Counted from the first letter of the stretch, positions 7,639-16,005 are shown. The stretch is 54,974 bases of DNA from Rossellomorea sp. BNER (GCA_024213275.1 JANAVG010000024.1:1-54974), one strand, 5' to 3'. The notes: generated by a model not told the origin, from the sequence alone. Numbers and translations: made by a program.

Positions 7639-9390
7639 ATGAACGTTATTGTAAGTACATTAAATGCTAAATATATTCATACAAACTTAGCTCTACGTTG
7701 TCTTAAAGCATTTGCTGAGCCTGAATACTCTGTTGAAATTGCTGAATACACGATTAAAGATCCTGCAATGAACATTGTCACTGATCTTTATTCAAAGAAC
7801 CCAGATGTTATCGGATTCAGCTGTTATATTTGGAATATTGAAGAAACGATTAAAGTTGTTAACATGCTTAAAAAAATCATGCCCAATGTAAAAATTATTT
7901 TTGGGGGACCAGAAGTAACATACGATGTAACCTATTGGCTTGACCGATTGGAGATGATTGTAGATTTTATCGTTATTGGTGAGGGCGAAGAAACATTTAA
8001 ACAACTCCTTAACCAAATCCAAGGTGAAAAAGATTGGTCGAAAGTAAACGGAGTCGGGTATTCACAGGATGGGAAACCTGTCATTAATCCTCAAAGAAAT
8101 AAATTAGATCTTCGTGAACTCCCATCACCGTTTCGCTTTGAAGAAGACAAATCTTCTTTATCCAAAAGAATTACGTATATTGAGACAAGCCGTGGTTGTC
8201 CATTCAGATGTCAATTCTGCCTTTCTTCTATTGAAGTAGGTGTCCGTTATTTTGATCGGGAAAAGGTCAAAGAGGATATTCGGTATTTGATGAAAAATGG
8301 CGCAAAGACCATTAAGTTTGTTGATCGAACTTTTAACATCAGTCGAAGCTATGCCATGGAGATGTTTCGCTTCTTAATTGATGAGCATCTTCCAGGAACC
8401 GTTTTTCAATTTGAAATTACTGCCGATATAATGCGACCAGAGGTTATAGAGTTTTTAAATGAAGAAGCACCTAACGGTTTATTCCGATTTGAAATTGGAG
8501 TTCAATCAACTAATGATTCTACAAACGAGCTTGTAATGCGGAAGCAAAACTTCCAAAAGCTCACACGTACGGTCACAATGGTAAAGGAAGGTGGCAAAAT
8601 TGATCAGCATCTCGATCTCATTGCTGGCTTACCTGAAGAAGATTATAATTCTTTCCGTAAAACATTTAATGATGTCTTTGCAATGAGGCCAGAAGAACTA
8701 CAGCTCGGTTTCCTAAAAATGTTACGTGGTACAGGTCTTAGAATAAGAGCAAACGATCATCAATACGTATATATGGACCATTCTCCATACGAAATCTTAG
8801 GAAACAACGTGTTAAGCTTTGATGACATTGTTCGGATCAAACAAGTAGAAGATGTATTAGAAAAGTATTGGAATGATCATCGAATGGATGCAACGATTGA
8901 ATACTTAGTGACAAAATGCTTTCCTTCACCTTTTGATTTCTTCCAACAATTTGGCTCTTATTGGGAAAATCAAGGATGGTCAAGAATTGGTCATCAGCTC
9001 GAAGATCTATTTAAACGGCTACATCAATTTCTTTCTTCTATTGAATTGAAAGACCTAGAAATTGTTGACGGCTTGATGAAATATGATTATTTATTTAATC
9101 AACGTTACAAGCCAAGAAAACCTTGGTGGCAGCACGAAATGAGTAAAAGTGAGCGTTCTGAAATTTACCAAAACATTCTGTCACACCCTGAACTTGCAGG
9201 CCCTTCATTTGCAGAGCTAGGATTGTCTGAAAAAGAGATTTATAAACATACTTTATTAGAACAAATTAAGTGGGACCCAAAGAGGGAGGAACAAGACGAA
9301 GAAGGCTATTATTTATTAGCCTATTTCGAGCCAGCTAACGGTCAATCGCAATTGTTTACTCTAAATAAGGGATTAGCAGTAAGCAGCTAA
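7639..9390 (+). CDS. B12-binding-domain radical SAM protein (DUF4080 type)
   Basis: A 583-residue protein. Residues 1-130 look like a cobalamin-binding Rossmann domain (MNVIVSTLNAKYIHTNLALR, FGGPEVTYD, VIGEGEETF). The radical SAM core follows, with the 4Fe-4S motif CPFRCQFC near 193 inside ETSRGCPFRCQFCLSS, and later FEIGVQSTN and LDLIAGLPEED. The C-terminal about 170 residues resemble DUF4080, found only with this class. Such enzymes do methyl transfers or ring chemistry using cobalamin and SAM; the substrate is unknown. TAAGGAG precedes the ATG. It stands alone and ends in a strong terminator. Confidence 0.82.
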   Translation: MNVIVSTLNAKYIHTNLALRCLKAFAEPEYSVEIAEYTIKDPAMNIVTDLYSKNPDVIGFSCYIWNIEETIKVVNMLKKIMPNVKIIFGGPEVTYDVTYWLDRLEMIVDFIVIGEGEETFKQLLNQIQGEKDWSKVNGVGYSQDGKPVINPQRNKLDLRELPSPFRFEEDKSSLSKRITYIETSRGCPFRCQFCLSSIEVGVRYFDREKVKEDIRYLMKNGAKTIKFVDRTFNISRSYAMEMFRFLIDEHLPGTVFQFEITADIMRPEVIEFLNEEAPNGLFRFEIGVQSTNDSTNELVMRKQNFQKLTRTVTMVKEGGKIDQHLDLIAGLPEEDYNSFRKTFNDVFAMRPEELQLGFLKMLRGTGLRIRANDHQYVYMDHSPYEILGNNVLSFDDIVRIKQVEDVLEKYWNDHRMDATIEYLVTKCFPSPFDFFQQFGSYWENQGWSRIGHQLEDLFKRLHQFLSSIELKDLEIVDGLMKYDYLFNQRYKPRKPWWQHEMSKSERSEIYQNILSHPELAGPSFAELGLSEKEIYKHTLLEQIKWDPKREEQDEEGYYLLAYFEPANGQSQLFTLNKGLAVSS

Positions 9391-9407
9391 TTTTACTTAT
9401 GATTAAA

Positions 9408-9452
9408 AGGATAAGAAACGTATCATCCACCGGGTGATACGTTTCTTATCCT
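9408..9452. terminator. Strong bidirectional-looking hairpin after the radical SAM gene
   Basis: Arms AGGATAAGAAACGTATCA and TGATACGTTTCTTATCCT, 18 perfect pairs, begin 17 bases after the stop codon. The T run downstream is short, so the long stem carries the function. Confidence 0.7.
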
Positions 9453-9612
9453 ATTTGTATTTAGCAGAATTTTTCCGATTAAATTTTCAGGTTATAATAA
9501 CAGACTATATACAATGATTTTATTCCTGCTTTGTAAGAGTCTATTGCCGGATTAAGTTTGCCTACTTAATAATTCAAAGAGAGTCCCTCAAAAGGAGCTC
9601 TCGTATTAGCTA

Positions 9613-9756
9613 TTAACAACCAGGTTCATTCTTGCGGGATTGTTTTTCATCTTTTTTATCTTTTCGATTACTTTCTAATTCGTAATACTTTGCAGCGTTA
9701 ACATCTCCAAATTCCAGGCCAAATTCTTCACGATAGTTTTTCTTCTTTTTACTCAT
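9613..9756 (-). CDS. Small hydrophilic protein, second of an overlapping pair
   Basis: A 47-residue very charged protein. Its ATG at 9756 overlaps the stop of the upstream small gene by eight bases (ATGAGTAA), the geometry of translational coupling. It contains EEFGLEFGDVNAA followed by a Lys/Arg/Glu-rich tail. The EFxxEF pattern is shared with its upstream partner and is reminiscent of gamma-type SASP repeats (EFASET-N-A). A longer frame opening at 9849 is the shadow of the upstream gene. Function unknown; a minor spore protein is my guess. A hairpin GAGAG/CTCTC at 9579-9604 may end the transcript. Confidence 0.5.
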   Translation of the reverse strand: MSKKKKNYREEFGLEFGDVNAAKYYELESNRKDKKDEKQSRKNEPGC

Positions 9757-9916
9757 TATGCCCGCCAACATTTCCTCTTTTAGAATTTCTATTTGTCCCT
9801 TTTGCTGTATCTTCTCCATATGCAAATTCAGCTGAAAACTCCGCCTCATCTAAGTTTTTTTTAGGGGTTTTATTATTTTTTTCAGCAGCATCAAATTTTG
9901 CCTTACGTTTTGTCAT
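9749..9916 (-). CDS. Small hydrophilic protein, gamma-SASP-like motif, first of pair
   Basis: A 55-residue basic protein with an excellent ribosome site (AAGGAGTGA, 6 bases before ATG 9916). The middle holds EAEFSAEFAYGED followed by TNRNSKR. This recalls the EFASE...N..S unit of gamma-type small acid-soluble spore proteins and the EFASGED segment of the spore protein Tlp, but the match is too short for a firm call. The gene overlaps the next small gene by eight bases. It lies between ktrD and the radical SAM gene, close to other sporulation genes. Confidence 0.55.
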   Translation of the reverse strand: MTKRKAKFDAAEKNNKTPKKNLDEAEFSAEFAYGEDTAKGTNRNSKRGNVGGHNE

Positions 9917-10085
9917 TTCTTTCACTCCTTCTAGGAAATTAACTATAGTTTCTCCCCTAGTAAGGTTCTCATTCAGAATCGTCTAAAAACAGCTCGAAAA
10001 GCTTAAGATGCCTTTCTTTTGACTTTGGTCATTAGAGGTATGTTAGCATTAGGGTAACACATAAAAGGCTATTAAATTAATATTT

Positions 10086-11435
10086 CTAACCAATAATTAC
10101 TCGTTCTTTTGGATAATGATAATTAGATTTGTATTTTTTTCCCCCTATCATAAATAAGAAGGAGAGTAAGCCGACTCTTCCAATAAACATTAACATCATA
10201 ATAATGATTTTCCCGATATTTGAAAGTTCAGAGGTTATCCCTAATGACATTCCTGTAGTTCCAAAAGCAGAACAAACCTCAAAAACGATTTGGATGATTG
10301 AAAAGTCTTCTGTCAGCATTAAAATGACTATTGAAGTAAAGCACATAATTAGAGCAAGTATGATGACAACAAATGCTTTTATGATATCATCTTGGTAAAT
10401 TTCTCTTCGAAAAACTTTTACCGTATCTTTCCCTCTTGCAAAATGAATAACAAATAAAACACTTATCGCAAATGTCGTAGTACGAATCCCCCCCCCTACC
10501 GAACTTGGTGAAGCACCTATAAACATAAGTAGACTCATGAATAATAATGTTGACTCGCTAAACTGACTCACATCAAGTGTAGTTAAACCACTACTACGTG
10601 TTGATGCAGATTGAAAGAGAGAATAGAAAATGGATTCATGCCATTTCTTGTCTGCAAAGAAGTTTTGAAATTCCATAATATAGATCAAGACCGTTCCAAC
10701 TATAAGTAATAATAAGAAGGTAACTGATGTTAGCTTTGCAAATAATGAAAATCTAAAATTTTCTTTTTTCCCTGATAAAAATCCCTTAACTTCAATAAGA
10801 ACAGGGAATCCTATAGCCCCAAGAGTAATTAAGATTATATGTATCATTTGAACAAAATAATCGTTTGCATATGGAACGAGTGAATTACCTGTAATATCGA
10901 ATCCTCCATTTGTTGTCGCAGAAACTGAAGCAAATACTCCGTGCAATAAAGCATCCTCCCATGTTGCAAAATATCTCGTAAAGTAAATACTAAGAAGGAG
11001 TGCACCAATGGCTTCAATTAATAGCATGATTTTCAAAATTTCAATGATAAGGTTCACAACTCCAGAAAGGTTGGATTGATTTTGGTCTACCATGATAAGT
11101 TGTCTTTCCCTCAGTCCAATTTTCTTTCCTAATATAAGCCAAAAGAAAGTTCCAAGTGTCATAATGCCAATGCCCCCAAATTGTAGAACGAGCATTAAAA
11201 CAATAATTCCGCCTGTTGTATAGGATTCTGAAATGTTAATGACGGATAACCCCGTTACGCTCACTGCACTTACGGCTGTAAATACTGAGTCCATTAATGA
11301 AACCTCTACATTTGACTTATGTACAAAAGGAAGTCGTAATAATAGGACTGAAACAGATATAGCTATAAAATAGTAACTTACAATTATTTGTGCAGGTGTA
11401 AGTTTTTTTAGAAGGCTTTTAAAACGACTGCGCAT
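10086..11435 (-). CDS. ktrD: Ktr K+ uptake channel subunit, KtrD/KtrB family
   Basis: A 449-residue TrkH/KtrB-family integral membrane protein that conducts K+ coupled to Na+ when paired with a cytosolic RCK subunit (KtrC or KtrA). The four pore loops can be seen: VSVTGLSVI, TTNGGFDITGNS, STRSSGLTT and CSAFGTTGMSLG, each with the selectivity-filter glycine. No RCK subunit gene is adjacent, as for ktrD of B. subtilis, whose partner ktrC is elsewhere. Neighbours (sspD, rsgI, sigI) match the ktrD locus and support D over B. GGAAAGGAAG precedes the ATG. Confidence 0.88.
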   Translation of the reverse strand: MRSRFKSLLKKLTPAQIIVSYYFIAISVSVLLLRLPFVHKSNVEVSLMDSVFTAVSAVSVTGLSVINISESYTTGGIIVLMLVLQFGGIGIMTLGTFFWLILGKKIGLRERQLIMVDQNQSNLSGVVNLIIEILKIMLLIEAIGALLLSIYFTRYFATWEDALLHGVFASVSATTNGGFDITGNSLVPYANDYFVQMIHIILITLGAIGFPVLIEVKGFLSGKKENFRFSLFAKLTSVTFLLLLIVGTVLIYIMEFQNFFADKKWHESIFYSLFQSASTRSSGLTTLDVSQFSESTLLFMSLLMFIGASPSSVGGGIRTTTFAISVLFVIHFARGKDTVKVFRREIYQDDIIKAFVVIILALIMCFTSIVILMLTEDFSIIQIVFEVCSAFGTTGMSLGITSELSNIGKIIIMMLMFIGRVGLLSFLFMIGGKKYKSNYHYPKERVIIG

Positions 11436-11729
11436 AATGGCTTCCTTTCCAACTTTTATTTCCTTTCTATCATAAAGAAAATAAAAACAGAAAAAAAGGG
11501 TTAATTATTTAATGTCGATATAATTTAATGGTATCACCCATATTTTATTTTCTTTTCTTCTCTTAGAATGACCTTAAATCCTTTTGAACATTCTAATATA
11601 CAGGAGTTCACCCATTTTTTCTCCATTCAACGAAAAATTACCACACATGACAATGCACTTGTGATCTAATAATAGAACTAAGTTAGTAAATACAAATTTC
11701 TAACAAATTAATCATAGGAGGAATTTATA
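11436..11729. other. Gene-free interval between ktrD and sspD
   Basis: AT-rich spacer between divergent genes. It must hold the promoters of ktrD and of the SASP gene. I could not place a convincing σG box for the SASP gene and see no open frame or hairpin of note. In B. subtilis this neighbourhood carries htpX and ykrK, which are absent here. Confidence 0.4.
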
Positions 11730-11930
11730 ATGGCTAGAAGTTCAAATAAATTAGTTGTACCAGGCGTTCAACAATACTTGGATCAAGTAAAATACGAAAT
11801 TGCTCAAGAATTTGGGGTAAACTTAAGCCCTGATAGTGCATCACGTGCTAACGGCTCTGTTGGTGGAGAAATTACAAAGCGTTTAGTTAAACAAGCAGAA
11901 TCGCAATTAAACGGGCAAAATAACCAATAA
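11730..11930 (+). CDS. sspD: Alpha/beta-type small acid-soluble spore protein, SspD-like
   Basis: A 66-residue SASP that coats spore DNA and protects it from UV and heat, and is degraded at germination. The GPR protease site lies in IAQEFGVNL, and the second conserved helix block GGEITKRLVKQAE is intact. AGGAGG precedes the ATG. Expression is expected in the forespore under σG. The gene lies beside rsgI-sigI as sspD does in B. subtilis, hence the name; by sequence it could be any alpha/beta SASP. Confidence 0.93.
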   Translation: MARSSNKLVVPGVQQYLDQVKYEIAQEFGVNLSPDSASRANGSVGGEITKRLVKQAESQLNGQNNQ

Positions 11931-11939
11931 AATATATAA

Positions 11940-12015
11940 AGTGGAAGCGTTTCATCTAGTGGTAGAAAGGCAAAGTCCGACTAAACCTGACGTATTATGA
12001 GGCAACGCCTTTCTC
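11940..12015. repeat. Degenerate GCGGAAGCGCC-type repeat (family D)
   Basis: GTGGAAGCGTTTC, then GACGTATTATGAGGCAACGCC. The spacing resembles the stretch at 23066-23130 (GCGGAAGCGCCTTG ... GCAACGCC). A family of this kind is dispersed in many Bacillaceae genomes. Nothing else is recognised in 11931-12165. Confidence 0.4.
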
Positions 12016-12165
12016 ACCCATCTGTGGGCTTTACACATTGCATAAGGCAGATCCATGAAGGAATGTCCCTCATTGAGTAGGCTTATGCTGTATAGTGCTT
12101 TAAAGTTGGAAATAGTTTAGGAAACTTTATTTAAATATTACAATGATTTTTTTCTATTATTAATA

Positions 12166-12217
12166 AACCTAAATATGGGCTGGTCCATTTAGTCATGGTC
12201 AGCCCTGTATTTAGGTT
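12166..12217 (-). terminator. Terminator of sigI-rsgI
   Basis: Long hairpin AACCTAAATA-GGGCTG / CAGCCC-TATTTAGGTT that begins at the rsgI stop codon; AT-rich sequence follows on the minus strand. Confidence 0.7.
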
Positions 12218-13259
12218 ATTCTTTGTTTTTATTATTACCTTTATTCCCCGATCCGTTGTTTCCGTTCACTTGAGAATTAGGCTTTTCCCCATTATTATTA
12301 TTTTGGCTCTTTTCTCTACCATTACTTTGAGGATGTTCATTGTTATTTTCTTCTTTTTCTTTATTTTTCGGGTGATTCATATCCTTACCATTGCTTTTCT
12401 GTTCCTCTCGTTGAGGATGTTCCTTCGATATTGAATGATCTCGATTCTCATGATTTTTTTGAGAAGGTTGATTTTCTTGAATTTGTTTGTCTTTAGTTAT
12501 ATTCTCTTTCTTTCCCTCAGGGTCCGGGGAAATATTTTTTTCCTTATCCTTCACAGACTCCTCTTTCATTTTGATTGTTTTATTTCGATGGTCTTTATTC
12601 ATGAATTTTGACTTCTTATTGATATAAGCTCTAATGGAAACCCCATTTTCATGCGCTTTTTTTCTAACTTCTTCGGTAGAATGGTGAACAGAAATTTGCT
12701 TTCGATACTTATTCTTTTTAGCAAAATTATTTAATAAATGATCGAAAGCTTCTTTTTGCTTTTTATTTATTTTTTCAGTAAATATTGAAGTAATCATGAT
12801 TTTTTGATCGTATAAATAACCATTTTCCTTACTTTTCAAAATAATTTTTGAAGTAACCTCAGTTAATGAATGCCCTTCCCACTGCTTCAATTGAGATAGT
12901 ATTTTCTTCCCATCCACATTGTATGGAATAATATCGATAACTTCATGATCTCGATTTATGCTTAACTCTAGACTTGGATTAATATCTACTGAAACATATG
13001 CATAAACTTCGTCATTTTGAAAAAGAGGCAGCATCATGGAAAAACAAAGCATTAAAGTAGCAACAGCAATTACTGGAAGAAGTAAGTATGGCTTAATGCC
13101 TTTTCTTTTTTTCCTTTTACCAGTGATAGGAAAAAAAGATGTTTCTTCCCCTACGACATACTGTTTATTAGTATTTTTCCTCCCCTTTAAAAAATACCCA
13201 TCAGGAGTCATTAGAATCAAATATTCATCTCTCACCTCAAAAATAATTCCCTTTTTCAT
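12216..13259 (-). CDS. rsgI: Anti-sigma-I factor RsgI
   Basis: A 347-residue single-pass membrane anti-sigma factor. Residues 1-45 are the cytoplasmic RsgI N-terminal domain (KKGIIFEVRDEYLILMTPDG). A membrane helix lies at about 57-80. An extracellular domain follows, with YVSVDINPSLELSINRDHEVI, the segment near which autoproteolysis of the family occurs. The last about 110 residues are low-complexity (Asn, Glu, Lys, His, Gly), probably a disordered wall-spanning tail. No carbohydrate-binding or peptidase module is present, unlike clostridial RsgIs. The gene overlaps sigI by four bases (ATGA), so synthesis of the pair is coupled. Confidence 0.92.
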   Translation of the reverse strand: MKKGIIFEVRDEYLILMTPDGYFLKGRKNTNKQYVVGEETSFFPITGKRKKRKGIKPYLLLPVIAVATLMLCFSMMLPLFQNDEVYAYVSVDINPSLELSINRDHEVIDIIPYNVDGKKILSQLKQWEGHSLTEVTSKIILKSKENGYLYDQKIMITSIFTEKINKKQKEAFDHLLNNFAKKNKYRKQISVHHSTEEVRKKAHENGVSIRAYINKKSKFMNKDHRNKTIKMKEESVKDKEKNISPDPEGKKENITKDKQIQENQPSQKNHENRDHSISKEHPQREEQKSNGKDMNHPKNKEKEENNNEHPQSNGREKSQNNNNGEKPNSQVNGNNGSGNKGNNKNKE

Positions 13260-14005
13260 TTATTTATCCGCCCTTTTAAATAATCCTTTAAAAATACATA
13301 ATCTCCCATAATAATTAATGATATCGCGATAATATATTTTCTATTTCTCTCTATAGTTTTTCGACTTACAGATACCATTTTTTCTAATTTTTTTAGGGGG
13401 AGTCTTTTTTTGTTTAATAAATAATCTCTAATTTCAACAGTTTCAACTATTATTTCAGCAATAGCAATTGCATTCAGTCGCGCATCTTCATGCTTTGGTG
13501 ATTGTTCTAAGAGGTCATCTAGAGTGAGCTTATACTGTTTTAATTCATTAATAAAAGTGCTAATTTCCTCTTGTCTTGCGCTTATTTCAATTGTTTTATC
13601 ATATTCTTCAATTGAACGGTTACTTTCAATTATTGACTGCGAGGCATCTACTTCAGCTTCATGAAGATCTAAGCTTATGGCTTGATTCTTGCTTTGCTTT
13701 CTTATGTAATCAATCACTTTTCTCTTAATAATTACTTCTGAGAAGCTTAAGAGAGACGCACCCTTATCTTTTTTATAATTTAAAATAGCATCATGAAAAG
13801 CAATTAAACCAATACTAAACTCATCATCGCTTTCATATATATAGCGCTTGCAAACTGAGGAGACGGTTTTCTTCACGAAAGGCTTATATGAATCAAGGAC
13901 TTCTTCCAATATACAGGTATCACCATTTTGAATTTTAAGAGCGATTTCTTCTAATGGCTGACCTTTTTTCCGCTTACTAGCAATAAATAATAATAAATTT
14001 AGCAT
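13256..14005 (-). CDS. sigI: RNA polymerase sigma factor SigI
   Basis: A 249-residue σI. Region 2 is evident (ISTG-like block DDEFSIGLIAFHDAILNYKKDKGASLLSFSEV, then KRKVIDYIRKQ), and the C-terminal region with LKKLEKMVSVSRKTIERNRKYIIA forms the helix-turn-helix that reads the -35. In B. subtilis σI responds to heat and wall stress. The ATG at 14005 follows GAGGTGAGG; the upstream GTG at 14026 lacks a site. rsgI overlaps its 3' end. A σI-like promoter lies upstream. Confidence 0.92.
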   Translation of the reverse strand: MLNLLLFIASKRKKGQPLEEIALKIQNGDTCILEEVLDSYKPFVKKTVSSVCKRYIYESDDEFSIGLIAFHDAILNYKKDKGASLLSFSEVIIKRKVIDYIRKQSKNQAISLDLHEAEVDASQSIIESNRSIEEYDKTIEISARQEEISTFINELKQYKLTLDDLLEQSPKHEDARLNAIAIAEIIVETVEIRDYLLNKKRLPLKKLEKMVSVSRKTIERNRKYIIAISLIIMGDYVFLKDYLKGRINK

Positions 14006-14065
14006 CAGCCTCACCTCGTTTCGCACACTATTATATCATGTCCAATTCAACTTTCGATGGAAAAA

Positions 14066-14086
14066 TACGGAAATAGAGATGAGGGT
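14066..14086 (-). promoter_or_regulatory. Possible σI autoregulatory promoter
   Basis: On the minus strand ACCCTC (14086-14081) and CGTA (14069-14066) are spaced by 11 bases, 60 bases upstream of sigI. ACCCCC- and CGWA-type elements are reported for σI promoters, and sigI is autoregulated in B. subtilis. The spacing is not verified. Confidence 0.35.
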
Positions 14087-14264
14087 TTACCTTTAATGCC
14101 TGTCTAACCAGCTATAGATTAAATTGATATTCTTCTATCTTGTCTATTCGAACCAACTTTTGATAATTTTCCTCCCTTGTGATGGCCGTTTTTCAAGCGA
14201 GTGCACCTTACATGCTTACGTTACTAATATCACATTTAGGGGGGTTGTATCCCTGAATTATTTT
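14087..14264. other. Spacer upstream of sigI with no recognised gene
   Basis: No open frame with a ribosome site is present on either strand. It separates the sigI promoter region from the ykoY terminator. A T-rich tract and a GGGGGGTTG stretch near 14239 are the only unusual sequences. Confidence 0.4.
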
Positions 14265-14301
14265 GAAAAACAAAAAATAGGTTGACCAATTTGGTCAACC
14301 T
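14265..14301 (-). terminator. Terminator of ykoY
   Basis: Perfect stem AGGTTGACCAA / TTGGTCAACCT at 14279-14301, followed on the minus strand by a T-rich run, six bases past the stop codon. Confidence 0.88.
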
Positions 14302-14306
14302 ACAGC

Positions 14307-15080
14307 TTATTCTTCGGCCAATTCTTGTTTCTTCGCTTCACTTCTTGATACTAAATATCCTCCTACTGCTAATCCTACTAAGACTATCCAGAATACTAAT
14401 TTCCAACCTTTTGATTCTGGAAAATGATGATCGAGTATAGCGATTTCAGGGTGGGCAAGTGTAAACACGGCAAGCTTAACCCCAACCCATCCAACAATAA
14501 GAAAAGCGGTAGTTTCTAAGGAAGGGTATTTTTCTAGCAATTTTACAAACCAAGTAGCCGCAAACCTCATAATCACTAATCCAATAATACCACCGAGGAA
14601 CATGACAGCAAATTGTCCACCGTCAATTCCACCAATTTCAAACCAACCTGTCGGCTGAAGCGTTACCGCAAGAGCCACTGCTGCAAGCATAGAATCAATG
14701 GCAAAGGCAATATCCGCTAGCTCTACTTTTAAAACAGATGTCCAAAAACCAGATCCCTTATTTTCTTTGATATGGTCTTCTTTCCCGTTTTTCCCTTTCC
14801 ATTTTTTATACAAATGGTTGAATGCAATAAAGAATAAATATAATGCTCCTATCGCTTGAACCTGCCATACATCCACAAGGAATGAAATGAGAAATAACGC
14901 GGCAAATCTAAAGACAAACGCACCTAATAATCCATAAAATAACGCTTTCTTCTTTTGATTTTCCGGTAAATGTTTAACCATTACGGCCATAACAACAGCG
15001 TTATCCGCAGCAAGAATACCCTCTAAACCAATAAGGACAAGTAAAACCCAACCATATTCTAATAAAATTCCTACTTCCAT
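14307..15080 (-). CDS. ykoY: TerC-family membrane protein YkoY (Mn2+ export-type)
   Basis: A 257-residue TerC protein with about seven to eight membrane helices. Conserved acidic motifs are GLEGILAADNAVVMAVMV near the start and VELADIAFAIDSMLAAVAL in the middle. TerC proteins (YkoY, YceF) are linked to manganese export and metalation of secreted enzymes in B. subtilis. The ATG at 15080 follows GGAGGGAG. A longer frame from 15227 is wrong because it would translate the riboswitch. Transcription should rise with high Mn2+ through the leader at 15146-15287. Confidence 0.92.
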   Translation of the reverse strand: MEVGILLEYGWVLLVLIGLEGILAADNAVVMAVMVKHLPENQKKKALFYGLLGAFVFRFAALFLISFLVDVWQVQAIGALYLFFIAFNHLYKKWKGKNGKEDHIKENKGSGFWTSVLKVELADIAFAIDSMLAAVALAVTLQPTGWFEIGGIDGGQFAVMFLGGIIGLVIMRFAATWFVKLLEKYPSLETTAFLIVGWVGVKLAVFTLAHPEIAILDHHFPESKGWKLVFWIVLVGLAVGGYLVSRSEAKKQELAEE

Positions 15081-15145
15081 TTCTCTTCTCCCTCCAAAAT
15101 TCACTCTATCTTTTGAATTTATTCTTCCTTTAAAAGGAGAGGAAA

Positions 15146-15182
15146 AACAAAAAGACCCCTGCCTAATAAAGGCAAAGGTCTT
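15146..15182 (-). terminator. Terminator of the yybP-ykoY riboswitch
   Basis: On the minus strand AAGACCTTTGCC pairs with GGCAGGGGTCTT, followed by five T. It lies between aptamer and ykoY and is the expression platform. Confidence 0.85.
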
Positions 15183-15287
15183 GCTTAGCAAAATAACTGC
15201 CAATAAAGCCGATGGATATCGCTCCATGAAATGACGACTTTATTTAGGTATACACCTATAGCTACTCCCCTTTGACGAATGTCAAAA
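15153..15287 (-). promoter_or_regulatory. yybP-ykoY Mn2+-sensing riboswitch
   Basis: On the minus strand: CAAAGGGGAGTAGC (from about 15274), AAGTCGTCATTTCATGGAGCG, then TCGGCTTTATTGGC and GCAAGACCTTTGCC. These are the conserved blocks of the family. The natural target ykoY follows. A small hairpin TTTTGACATTCGTCAAA precedes the aptamer. Confidence 0.95.
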
Positions 15288-15309
15288 GTATTTAATTAAT
15301 TATATTTAC

Positions 15310-15338
15310 ATTATACACTAGTTAGTAATATTGGTAAA
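15310..15338 (-). promoter_or_regulatory. Promoter of the ykoY riboswitch transcript
   Basis: Minus-strand TTTACC (15338-15333), a 17-base spacer and a perfect TATAAT (15315-15310), correctly placed about 25 bases before the aptamer. Confidence 0.65.
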
Positions 15339-15343
15339 CTTTT

Positions 15344-15808
15344 TTATGTTCTTTGCATCTGCAAAATAACTCTTTTGAGAATTAAACCAATCATTACTCC
15401 AGGAATGACACACATCATTGGGAAAAAAATAGGACCAATGAATACGTTTTTTATTTCAATATTAGGAGAAATCATTAGCCCTACCGTTACTGTGTAGGCG
15501 GAGAAAACAAAAGGTAAATAGGCTAGTTTTTCATCTTTTATTAATGATGCCTTATAAGCATCCCACATAGCAAACATATAAAGACATGGATAAAACATAA
15601 GCCATTGATAATCTATTATTTCTGCTGCCATCCTTGTTTCACCCAAGAAGCTTAACATAATAGCCTTATTAAAATGACTTTGAACATTAATGATAAATTC
15701 AAGTAAGACAAATAATACCCCTTTAATCCAAGACCCAATAAGTAATTGCGGAAAGCCAGGAAGAGCTATACTCCAGAGAATGGCTTCTAATTTCCCTAAG
15801 GTTTTCAT
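15344..15808 (-). CDS. Small four-helix membrane protein of unknown function
   Basis: A 154-residue hydrophobic protein with about four to five membrane segments (for example IALPGFPQLLIGSWIKGVLFVLLEF and the C-terminal FFPMMCVIPGVMIGLILKRVI). The PGFPQLLIG...KG pattern recalls small integral proteins with a buried N-terminal hairpin, but I do not recognise a named family. The ATG at 15808 overlaps the stop of the small frame upstream (TAATG), so translation may be coupled; a TTG at 15820 with AAGGA upstream is an alternative start. The gene lies downstream of the swrC-like gene on the same strand. Confidence 0.6.
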   Translation of the reverse strand: MKTLGKLEAILWSIALPGFPQLLIGSWIKGVLFVLLEFIINVQSHFNKAIMLSFLGETRMAAEIIDYQWLMFYPCLYMFAMWDAYKASLIKDEKLAYLPFVFSAYTVTVGLMISPNIEIKNVFIGPIFFPMMCVIPGVMIGLILKRVILQMQRT

Positions 15809-16005
15809 TATTCTAAGCAATTATTCCTTTGTATTAGTAAACATTTTTTAATTGGATTTATTAGGGGGGAAAATGGCACATTAATCATAACACTACAGGA
15901 GAATAGCGATAGATCATATAAAAAATGTTTTCGCTTTTTATTACTTTTATTAAATTTATATTTCGAAAACCCGATCCACTTTATTGATCTTTTTGAAAAG
16001 TCCAT
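15808..16005 (-). CDS. Possible 65-residue leader protein coupled to the membrane protein gene
   Basis: An open frame of 65 codons with a very strong ribosome site (TAGGAGGA, 7 bases before the ATG). Its stop codon overlaps the ATG of the next gene by one base. The product is basic at the N-terminus (KRSIKW, KSNKKRKHF) and hydrophobic in the middle. No family is recognised. The site and the coupling are the only support; it may be a leader peptide, or just the spacer of a longer transcript. Confidence 0.35.
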   Translation of the reverse strand: MDFSKRSIKWIGFSKYKFNKSNKKRKHFLYDLSLFSCSVMINVPFSPLINPIKKCLLIQRNNCLE

